Of a stretch of 5,957 nt of DNA, positions 1 through 5,401 are shown one piece after another. The first letter of the stretch is position 1. Every line of letters begins with the position of its first letter. The DNA is taken from positions 10,388 to 16,344 of the forward strand of contig DCGG01000114.1 in NCBI GenBank assembly GCA_002315455.1. The letters are read 5' to 3'. Source of the DNA: Lentisphaeria bacterium UBA1784 (GTDB lineage Bacteria; Verrucomicrobiota; Lentisphaeria; Victivallales; Victivallaceae). The translations under genes were made by a program, and so were the position numbers. The notes beneath the pieces were generated by a model that had not been told where the DNA came from, did not search any database, and worked only from the letters and a program-made list of their open reading frames with translations.

Positions 1-35
1 GCAAGCCGCCGGAATGAATTTTTAGGGGCTCCCTT

Positions 36-64
36 AATATACCGCAGACGTGAAGCGATTTCAA
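36..64 (-). promoter_or_regulatory. Leftward sigma70-type promoter for a gene beyond the left edge
   Basis: Read on the minus strand, TTGAAA (59-64) is followed by a 17-base spacer and TATATT (36-41). Each hexamer matches the sigma70 consensus at 5 of 6 positions. Transcription would begin near position 29 and run out of the window, so the driven gene is not visible. The -10 region lies in an 11-base string (GTATATTAAGG) that recurs at the probable rmuC promoter. No convincing reading frame was found in positions 1-115. Confidence 0.6.
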
Positions 65-115
65 AGGAGGGAGTCCGTCAGAAAAACGAAGAACCCAAAA
101 TTTTCTCCTGAACGC

Positions 116-144
116 TTGACAAATCCCGGTTTTGGCGTTATCTT
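116..144 (+). promoter_or_regulatory. tRNA promoter (sigma70-type) with possible UP element
   Basis: A perfect -35 box TTGACA (116-121), a 17-base spacer and TATCTT (139-144, 4 of 6 matches to the consensus) place the transcription start near 151, about five bases before the mature tRNA. An A/T block, AAAATTTT (97-104), lies just upstream of the -35 box, where an UP element would bind the RNA polymerase alpha subunit. That would suit a strongly expressed stable RNA. The boxes are seen directly; the UP element is inferred from position and composition. Confidence 0.75.
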
Positions 145-155
145 ATGAGAACGGC

Positions 156-232
156 GGCGGGTTAGCTCAATTGGTCAGAGCGTCGGAATCATAATCCGCA
201 GGTTCCCGGTTCGAGTCCGGGACCCGCTACCA
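156..232 (+). tRNA. tRNA-Met (CAU), probably elongator
   Basis: A full cloverleaf can be folded: acceptor stem GGCGGGT/ACCCGCT, D stem GCTC/GAGC, anticodon loop ATCATAA with CAT at 190-192, a five-base variable loop, T stem CCCGG/CCGGG with loop TTCGAGT, discriminator A and an encoded CCA (230-232). It is not an initiator, because the anticodon stem lacks the three consecutive G:C pairs of tRNA-fMet. A CAU tRNA could also be the lysidine-modified isoleucine tRNA. However, the acceptor has G4:C69 and G5:C68, not the C4:G69 and C5:G68 that E. coli TilS prefers, and it keeps G2:C71, C3:G70 and A73, as in E. coli elongator Met. Oddities are a G1:U72 end pair, an unpaired U27/C43 at the top of the anticodon stem, and A at position 32. 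Confidence 0.93.
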
Positions 233-246
233 GTTTTCAGGAGTTT

Positions 247-273
247 GGAGTCATGCGATGGACTCCTTTTTTT
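247..273 (+). terminator. Intrinsic terminator after the tRNA
   Basis: The inverted repeat GGAGTC (247-252) / GACTCC (261-266) forms a six-base-pair stem with an eight-base loop and is followed at once by seven T residues (267-273). It starts 14 bases after the tRNA CCA end. The stem is short, so some read-through into the downstream transporter gene is possible. Confidence 0.75.
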
Positions 274-317
274 GTGTCTGCATCCCGGAACTGCACATGC
301 GTCGCGGTCCCGTTCGG

Positions 318-324
318 AAAGGAG
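318..324 (+). promoter_or_regulatory. Ribosome binding site that fixes the transporter start
   Basis: AAAGGAG lies seven bases before the ATG at 332. The reading frame is open further upstream, to a TTG at 245. That start would lie before the tRNA terminator stem, has no Shine-Dalgarno sequence, and would add 29 residues with no transporter character, so the ATG at 332 is chosen. Confidence 0.8.
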
Positions 325-331
325 TTTCCCC

Positions 332-1042
332 ATGGCATCCGGATCCGCATTGGCAACGCTGCTCATCACTGCGGTCCTGACCGGAGTGATCCACACCATC
401 GCCGGTCCCGATCACTATCTGCCTTTCATCGCCATCGCCCGGAGCCGTCATTATTCCCTGGGGCGGACTTTGCTCTGGACTTTGATCTGCGGCATCGGCC
501 ACGTGGGAAGCGCTTTGTTGCTGGCGGTGCTGTTCCTGCTCTTCGCCGAACTGCTCTCTGCCGCCCGGTTGGAGTGGCTGGAGGAGTGGCGGGGCAACAT
601 CGCCGCCTACGCCATGATCGGGATGGGGGGCGCCATGCTGCTTCACTCCCTCCACCGGCGCTGGCGCAACCGTCCCCGGAAGCACGTTCATCTGGGGGCC
701 GACGGGGTTCTGCACGTCCACTCCCACGCTCCGGAGGGACATGACGCTCCCGCCTCCGGCGAATCACTCTCCTACTGGGTGGTATTCATCATCTTCGTCC
801 TCGGCCCCTGCGAAGCGCTGCTGCCGCTTCTGACGGCTTCGGCGGTACTGGGTACGGCCAGCGTGATCCTGACGGCTTCGGTCTTCAGCATCGCCACCAT
901 CGCCACCATGCTGGGGACGGTGGCGCTCGGCGTCGCCGGACTGAACATCCTGCGCTTTGCGTGGCTGGAGCGGCATACAGCCGAGATCGCCGGCGTAACG
1001 GTGATGCTTTGCGGCCTTGCCATCGCGGTCCTCGGCCTCTGA
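332..1042 (+). CDS. Polytopic membrane protein, putative Ni/Co-type metal transporter (NiCoT/RcnA/UreH-like)
   Basis: The 236-residue protein is mostly hydrophobic, with about six membrane segments: roughly residues 5-35, 44-72, 90-107, 147-168, 173-195 and 218-235. The first segment carries GVIHTIAGPDHYLPF, with H21, D27 and H28. The second has GHVGSA (56-61), like the GHSS-type motif of nickel/cobalt permeases. A hydrophilic loop at about 108-140 is histidine-rich (H118, H120, H128, H130, H132, H137), as in RcnA-type exporters. The fourth segment starts with GPCEALLP (158-165). The family assignment rests on these motifs. The spacing H-x5-DH is one residue longer than the H-x4-DH of classical NiCoT, so substrate and direction (uptake or efflux) are open; nickel or cobalt is an inference. 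The gene starts 58 bases after the tRNA terminator, and no clear promoter of its own is visible there. A distant sulfite-exporter-like (TauE/SafE) label is possible in automated annotation. Confidence 0.75.
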   Translation: MASGSALATLLITAVLTGVIHTIAGPDHYLPFIAIARSRHYSLGRTLLWTLICGIGHVGSALLLAVLFLLFAELLSAARLEWLEEWRGNIAAYAMIGMGGAMLLHSLHRRWRNRPRKHVHLGADGVLHVHSHAPEGHDAPASGESLSYWVVFIIFVLGPCEALLPLLTASAVLGTASVILTASVFSIATIATMLGTVALGVAGLNILRFAWLERHTAEIAGVTVMLCGLAIAVLGL

Positions 1043-1047
1043 AACGA

Positions 1048-1069
1048 TGGCGGAACACGCCTTCCGCCA
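1048..1069 (+). terminator. Hairpin after the transporter, possible terminator
   Basis: TGGCGGAA (1048-1055) pairs perfectly with TTCCGCCA (1062-1069) around a six-base loop, starting five bases after the transporter stop codon. No T tract follows, so it is not a classical intrinsic terminator. It may be a U-less terminator or a 3'-end stabilising structure. Confidence 0.45.
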
Positions 1070-1105
1070 CCAGTATCCAGAGGGGAGAATTTGCCTGTTT
1101 CTGCC

Positions 1106-1133
1106 TTGCTTTTTCCCGGTTGCATAGTATATT
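1106..1133 (+). promoter_or_regulatory. Probable rmuC promoter
   Basis: The -10 box TATATT (1128-1133) matches 5 of 6 consensus positions and sits in GTATATTAAGG (1127-1137), the same 11 bases found at the leftward promoter near position 36. The best -35 candidate, TTGCTT (1106-1111), is weak and 16 bases away. Transcription would start near 1140 and give a leader of about 37 bases before the rmuC ATG. Confidence 0.45.
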
Positions 1134-1176
1134 AAGGCGTCGGATCATAATCGTTATTTGAAAGGGGAAGAAAGTC

Positions 1177-2670
1177 ATGCCTGTCACTTGGACCGTGCTG
1201 TTGATCCTGATTCTCGTCTGTGCCGCGGCGGCATTGTTTCTGCTGTTGCGGAAGCGGGGAGACGGCACCGGAGAGATCGTTTCGCTTCTGGAGGGCTTGC
1301 GGAGCCAGTTGCAGCTGGTCTCGGAGCGCACTGCCGAAGGGTTCCAGCAGAGCCGCCGGGAACTGAACGAGGGTTTCTCCGCCGACCGGGTGGAGAACAG
1401 CAAATACTTCAACGCCCAGTCGGAGCAGATGCGTTCCGCTTTCGAGGGTTTTGTGAAGACCCTTCTGGAGTTTCAGGAAGCCGTCCGCAAGGCGGAAGCG
1501 GACTCCTCCAGAAAACTGGGCGACGGCCTGCAGGATTACGGCGACCGCAGCGCCCGGAACTTCTCGGAACTGGCGCAGACGTTGGAGGAGAAGATCACCC
1601 TTTTCAAAACCGAGTTTCAACAGCAGTTCGAGCGCAACCGGGAGGCCGTGGATCAGCGGCTGAAAGCCATTCAGGAGGAGAGCGCCCGGAAACTGGAGGA
1701 GATGAAAAAGACCGTGGACGAGAAACTGCAGGAGTCCGTGGACAAGCACTTCAACGAATCCTTCAAATTGATCAGCGAACGACTGGAACAGGTCCACAAA
1801 GGGTTGGGGGAGATGCAGTCTCTGGCGTCCGGAGTGGGGGATCTGAAAAAGGTCCTGACCAACGTCAAGACCCGGGGCAACATCGGCGAGATCCAGCTTT
1901 CCGCCATTCTGGAGCAGTACCTTGCTCCGGACCAGTACGCCGCCAACGTCTCCACCGTGCCCAACAGCACCGAACTGGTGGAATTCGCCATCAAGATGCC
2001 GGGCAAGCGGGACGAAGCGCCGGTCTATCTGCCCGTCGACAGCAAGTTCCCGGTGGAGGATTACCAGCGTCTGCTCGAGACCTACGAGCAGTTCCCCCGG
2101 ATGTCGCCGGAGGTCCACAAGGCGCAGGAGAGTTTCGCCCGCACCGTGCGGAACTGCGCCGCCGACATCCGTTCCAAGTACATCTATCCGCCCAACACCA
2201 CCGCGTTCGGGATGATGTTCGTGCCCAGCGAGGGAATCTATGCGGAGATCCTGCGGGTGCCCGGACTTTTCGAGCAGTTGCAGAACCAGTACCAGATCGC
2301 GGTGGTCGGCCCCTCCAATCTGGTGGCGTTCCTCAACTCCCTGCAACTGGGGTTCAAGACGCTGGCCATCGAGAAGCGTTCCCACGAAGTGTGGACTATC
2401 CTCGGCGCGGTCAAGACGGAGTTCCGCAAGTTCGGCGAGGAGATGGACTCCACCAGCAAGAGCCTTCAGGCGGTGGTGAAGCACATGGACAAGATCGGTA
2501 CCCGTTCCCGGGCGCTGGAGCGGCAGCTCAGGAGCGTGCAGGAACTCCCCTCCGCCGAAGCAGCCCGGGTGTTGGCGAACAGCCCTGCGGAATCTCCTGC
2601 CGGGGACGAACCCGTGGAAAACGCTCCTGCGGAAGAGATGGAGGGGGAACCGCAGGACTTGCTTCAGTGA
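1177..2670 (+). CDS. rmuC: RmuC family protein (DNA recombination limiting protein)
   Basis: The 497-residue protein has the RmuC layout. An N-terminal membrane anchor (about residues 4-24, then RKR) precedes a long charged, coiled-coil-like stretch (about 30-215). The conserved nuclease-like domain (about 220-450) shows KTRGNIGEIQL (231-241), LPVDSKFPVEDY (285-296), PPNTTAFGMMFVPSEG (338-353) and GPSNLVAFLNSL (378-389). Within these, D288 and K290 (DSK) fit the restriction-enzyme-like core proposed for the family. The last 45 or so residues are rich in E, A and P and look disordered. In E. coli, RmuC limits inversions at short inverted repeats, but its biochemical activity is not well settled. 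The ATG at 1177 has AAAGGGG (1161-1167) nine bases upstream. The endonuclease gene follows after 13 bases, so the two are probably cotranscribed. Confidence 0.95.
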   Translation: MPVTWTVLLILILVCAAAALFLLLRKRGDGTGEIVSLLEGLRSQLQLVSERTAEGFQQSRRELNEGFSADRVENSKYFNAQSEQMRSAFEGFVKTLLEFQEAVRKAEADSSRKLGDGLQDYGDRSARNFSELAQTLEEKITLFKTEFQQQFERNREAVDQRLKAIQEESARKLEEMKKTVDEKLQESVDKHFNESFKLISERLEQVHKGLGEMQSLASGVGDLKKVLTNVKTRGNIGEIQLSAILEQYLAPDQYAANVSTVPNSTELVEFAIKMPGKRDEAPVYLPVDSKFPVEDYQRLLETYEQFPRMSPEVHKAQESFARTVRNCAADIRSKYIYPPNTTAFGMMFVPSEGIYAEILRVPGLFEQLQNQYQIAVVGPSNLVAFLNSLQLGFKTLAIEKRSHEVWTILGAVKTEFRKFGEEMDSTSKSLQAVVKHMDKIGTRSRALERQLRSVQELPSAEAARVLANSPAESPAGDEPVENAPAEEMEGEPQDLLQ

Positions 2671-2683
2671 AACCTTGGATTGT

Positions 2684-3517
2684 ATGGTGCGTTTTGAAAG
2701 ACTGTTGTGGCTCCGGCGCCTTTCCTGGACCGTTCTCGCGGCGCTCGGATTTCTGCTTGCCGGGACCGCCTGCGTTCGGCAGATGCCGGAACCGCCGCCG
2801 TCCGCCGCACCTCTCTTCGTTCCGGCGGACCCCAGTCTCGCTTTCGGAGTTCCCGGAACAGCGGATGCCGTCCTGAAGCGGACGGGATACGCCCTCGGTT
2901 TCAGCGAACGGCACCGCCAGGCGGTGTGGGTGAGTTACCAGCTCACTTCGGATAAAGTCCGGAACCGCGAGGCCAAGCGGACTAACCGCTTTCTGCCGGA
3001 TCCGGACCTCTCCGGACTCAGTGCAGACGACCGGGACTATCTGCGTTCAGGATTTGACCGGGGACATTTGGCGGCGGCCGCGGACATGGCGTGGTCAGCC
3101 CGGGCCATGGCGGAATCCTTTTACTACTCCAACATGTCACCCCAGCGGCCCGGATTCAACCGGGGCATTTGGGCGCGGCTGGAGAAGCAGGTCCGTCACA
3201 CCGCCGCCGTGGAGCGGGAGATCTACGTGGTGACCGGTCCCGTTTTGCCGCAGACGCCTTCGCTCACCATCGGCCCCCATCGGGTGACGGTTCCGGAGGC
3301 CTATTACAAGGTGATCTACGATGCCACTCCGCCCCGGAAGATGATCGGATTTCTGCTGAAGAATCAGGAGAGTTCGCGGCCGCTGAAAGAGTTCGCGGTG
3401 ACGGTGGATGCCGTGGAAAAACTCACCGGGCTGGATTTCTTCTCCGCCTTGCCCCCGAAGGAGCAGGAAAATCTGGAGTCCACGGTCATCGTCGGCGACT
3501 GGTCGTGGATCAAGTGA
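2684..3517 (+). CDS. Exported DNA/RNA non-specific endonuclease (NUC1 / Serratia nuclease family)
   Basis: The 277-residue protein belongs to the beta-beta-alpha-metal nucleases that cut DNA and RNA without sequence preference using Mg2+. The signature is FDRGHLAAAADM, with R126 and the general base H128. NMSPQ (150-154) follows, then FN with N159, the expected metal ligand, and E167 eight residues later, matching the N119/E127 spacing of Serratia nuclease. All catalytic positions are present, so it should be active. An N-terminal signal is clear: basic residues, a hydrophobic run at about 13-26, then GTAC with C30. A lipoprotein is possible, but G at -3 is not a standard lipobox; a signal peptidase I substrate or an uncleaved anchor is the alternative. 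The ATG at 2684 is preferred, although a TTG at 2675 and a GTG at 2687 are in frame. No strong Shine-Dalgarno sequence is seen, which suggests translational coupling to rmuC, whose stop codon ends 13 bases upstream. Confidence 0.92.
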   Translation: MVRFERLLWLRRLSWTVLAALGFLLAGTACVRQMPEPPPSAAPLFVPADPSLAFGVPGTADAVLKRTGYALGFSERHRQAVWVSYQLTSDKVRNREAKRTNRFLPDPDLSGLSADDRDYLRSGFDRGHLAAAADMAWSARAMAESFYYSNMSPQRPGFNRGIWARLEKQVRHTAAVEREIYVVTGPVLPQTPSLTIGPHRVTVPEAYYKVIYDATPPRKMIGFLLKNQESSRPLKEFAVTVDAVEKLTGLDFFSALPPKEQENLESTVIVGDWSWIK

Positions 3518-3539
3518 CGTTCCGGCTTGGCTGACGCGT

Positions 3540-4259
3540 CTAATTTTTCCAGAACGGATCGTATTTCCCGTCGTCTTTGGAGAGATATCCCAAGCGTTGC
3601 CGGTATTCTCCGGAAACCGCCGGAAAGAATTCCGTTTCCTTGGCGACGTGCCCATCCGCGTAGGCGGCGTTGGCGCTCTGAAGATGCCGGAAGTCCGCAT
3701 ACCCGCCGCTCCCGGAGGAGGGCGGATAGAGGAAGGCAGTGGGGGAGATCCGGTTCGCTCCGCTGAAATAGGCGGCATCCGCGAGCAGGACGCACGCCGA
3801 CGGGCGGTGGATGGAGAAGATCTTCAGTTTGCGAAAATCCGCAGGAGTCCGGCGGTTGACGTTTGCGTAACTCAGGAGAAAGTTGTACCCGTATCCCGCG
3901 AACTTCGCCGTATAGGCGCTTCGGAAATACAGCCCGGAACTATCCGCATCGGGACAACTGAAGACCTTGCTCTCTGCCGCTCCTGCGCCGGGAAGTGCCC
4001 GACTGAGGATGCCGGAATCCTTGTGGTCCGCGGAGGAATCCCACTGGTCGCCCTTGCCGTCCACGGCCGGACAGAGGACGCCGCGGCTGATCTCCGCGTA
4101 GAGCAGATGCATCGTGGCGACCTGCCGGATATTGTTCCGGCAGGAGGAGGAAGCGGCTTCCGCCCTGGCGTGGCTGAGGACCGGCATAAGAAGCCCGGCG
4201 AGGACTCCGATGACCCCGATCACCACCAGCAGTTCCACCAGAGTGAACCGCTTCTCCAT
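3540..4259 (-). CDS. Pseudopilin-like protein with prepilin-type N-terminus and H-X9-DG motif
   Basis: The 239-residue protein begins MEKRFTLVELLVVIGVIG: a short basic leader, then the prepilin peptidase type signal with F5 as mature +1 and E9 as the conserved +5 glutamate. A hydrophobic helix spans about 6-28. The usual glycine before the cleavage site is replaced by R4. After the helix comes SSSCRNNIRQ (37-46), the cysteine/asparagine region common in this group, then a variable globular domain with C63 and C102. Near the end lies RHLQSANAAYADGHV, in which H192 and D202-G203 form the H-X9-DG motif of DUF1559-like, prepilin-processing-associated proteins. It should be a membrane-anchored envelope protein; its precise role is unknown. 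A GGGG Shine-Dalgarno (4266-4269) lies six bases before the ATG and just after the kinase stop codon, which points to cotranscription. The 3' end converges on the nuclease gene with a 22-base gap. Confidence 0.88.
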   Translation of the reverse strand: MEKRFTLVELLVVIGVIGVLAGLLMPVLSHARAEAASSSCRNNIRQVATMHLLYAEISRGVLCPAVDGKGDQWDSSADHKDSGILSRALPGAGAAESKVFSCPDADSSGLYFRSAYTAKFAGYGYNFLLSYANVNRRTPADFRKLKIFSIHRPSACVLLADAAYFSGANRISPTAFLYPPSSGSGGYADFRHLQSANAAYADGHVAKETEFFPAVSGEYRQRLGYLSKDDGKYDPFWKN

Positions 4260-4270
4260 GATTTTCCCCG

Positions 4271-5374
4271 TCAGCGTTTTTTGACGAGCTTCATCATCCG
4301 CTCGTACTGGGACTCGATGGACTCCACCATTTTGAACTGGTTCCGCGCGCGGTCCAGATTGTGGTGGGGCCGGCGGGTGCGGAAATAGATGTCGCCGTTG
4401 AGGTAATCCGCGAGGAAGCGGATACCGATCTCAAGCGTGATCAGTTTGCCGGAGAAGGGCATCATCTCCCGCTCCGCCGGAGTGAGGAATCCGCCCGCCG
4501 TGCTCATGAAGCCCTTGTGGAAGGCTTCGTACATGTCGAACCGCATCCCCACCTTGGAGAGGTCAATCTCGTCCTCCTCGGCGGCGTTGGTGCCGCTGCG
4601 GACCATATCTCCGAAGTCGTATAGGGAGAGACCAGGCATCACGGTGTCCAAGTCCAGCACGCAGATGCCGTTGCCGGAGAGGTCGTCCATGAGGATGTTG
4701 TTGGCCTTGGTGTCGTTGTGGGTGATGCGTTCCGGAATGTCGCCGGAGGCGTTAAACCGGAGCAGAGTGCCGGCCTCTTCCTTCCGGGCCATGACGAAAT
4801 CCACTTCCGGCTGGACCTTGCTGAGCCGTCCGGCCCGGTCCTCGGCGATGGCCTGTTCCAACTGCTCGTAGCGTTTCACGGTGTTGTGGAAGTTCGGGAT
4901 GGTCTCATGGAGCCGTCCGTCGAAATCGACGAGGTCCAGCTGGAACTGCCCGAAGGCGCTGGCCACCTTGAAGGCCTGTTCCGGTGACTCCAGCACTTCG
5001 TATGCACGGGCGTGCTCCACGAAGACGTATGCGCGCCAGAGGTCGCCGTTTTTCGCAGAGATGTAGGGCTTCCCGGTGGTTTCGGAGCGGAGCAGGCGCA
5101 AGGTGCGCTTTTGGGTCTCCAGATGGGCTTCCCTGATTTTTTTCAGGATGTGGTCGGTGACCCGCTCCACGTTGTCCATGAGTTTCTCCGGTTCGGGGAA
5201 TACGCTTTTGTTCACCCGCTGGAGGATGTAGTGTAACCGGAGGCCGCCCTGATCGAAGGTGAGTTGATAGGTGTCGTTCACGTTTCCGTTGCCGAAGGGA
5301 ACGCCGACCAGAAAATCTCCATAGATGATGAACTGGTTGACCAGATTCCGGATCTCTCTCTGTGAAAGCGGCAT
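4271..5374 (-). CDS. Sugar 1-kinase, NahK-like (aminoglycoside/choline kinase fold)
   Basis: The 367-residue protein is close in length to bifidobacterial N-acetylhexosamine 1-kinase (about 360). It has a glycine-rich nucleotide loop GNGNVNDTY (28-36), the catalytic loop HNDTKANN (219-226) with H219, D221 and N226 in the HxDxxxxN pattern, and the metal-binding LDLDT (240-244) with D241 and D243. This family moves phosphate from ATP to a sugar hydroxyl, in NahK the anomeric OH of GlcNAc or GalNAc. The motifs are seen directly; the exact sugar is inferred and could differ. GAGGA (5381-5385 on this strand) precedes the ATG by six bases. The gene lies 27 bases downstream of a sugar nucleotidyltransferase, which would use its sugar-1-phosphate product. 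Automated pipelines often name such proteins only phosphotransferase or, misleadingly, mucin desulfatase. Confidence 0.88.
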   Translation of the reverse strand: MPLSQREIRNLVNQFIIYGDFLVGVPFGNGNVNDTYQLTFDQGGLRLHYILQRVNKSVFPEPEKLMDNVERVTDHILKKIREAHLETQKRTLRLLRSETTGKPYISAKNGDLWRAYVFVEHARAYEVLESPEQAFKVASAFGQFQLDLVDFDGRLHETIPNFHNTVKRYEQLEQAIAEDRAGRLSKVQPEVDFVMARKEEAGTLLRFNASGDIPERITHNDTKANNILMDDLSGNGICVLDLDTVMPGLSLYDFGDMVRSGTNAAEEDEIDLSKVGMRFDMYEAFHKGFMSTAGGFLTPAEREMMPFSGKLITLEIGIRFLADYLNGDIYFRTRRPHHNLDRARNQFKMVESIESQYERMMKLVKKR

Positions 5375-5401
5375 GATAATTCCTCAAATGAAGTTCAGTG
5401 A

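Noticed and set aside
29..73. Inverted match CTCCCT (29-34) / AGGGAG (68-73)
   Set aside because: Only six bases are matched, with 33 bases between them, around the leftward promoter. Such a match is expected by chance.
1..111. Frame 1 is open from the left edge to a TGA at 109-111
   Set aside because: The 36-residue translation is charged and unlike any family I recognise. It overlaps a good leftward promoter and the tRNA upstream region, so a gene end here is not supported.
245..331. Upstream TTG start extending the transporter by 29 residues
   Set aside because: It lies before the tRNA terminator, has no ribosome binding site and adds a non-transporter peptide. The ATG at 332 has a strong AAAGGAG.
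156..332. tRNA as an integration site for a mobile element
   Set aside because: No integrase gene and no repeated tRNA 3' end could be found downstream in the window, and the following genes look like chromosomal housekeeping or transport genes.
1132..2484. A minus-strand frame of 450 codons opposite rmuC
   Set aside because: Its translation is leucine/histidine-rich and repetitive because it mirrors rmuC codons. It has no start signal or recognisable motif, so it is an antisense shadow.
1158..2876. A plus-strand frame open for 572 codons that overlaps rmuC and the start of the nuclease gene
   Set aside because: Its translation is rich in G, R, P and A with no domain, and it overlaps two genes with clear family motifs. 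It is a GC-driven shadow frame.
3518..3540. GACG/CGTC and the palindrome GACGCGTC as a possible bidirectional terminator
   Set aside because: The stem is four base pairs and there is no adjacent T tract in the needed position.
3408..4388. A plus-strand frame of 326 codons opposite the pseudopilin gene
   Set aside because: The minus-strand gene has a clear prepilin signal, an H-X9-DG motif and a ribosome binding site. The plus-strand frame has none and runs through the ends of two real genes.
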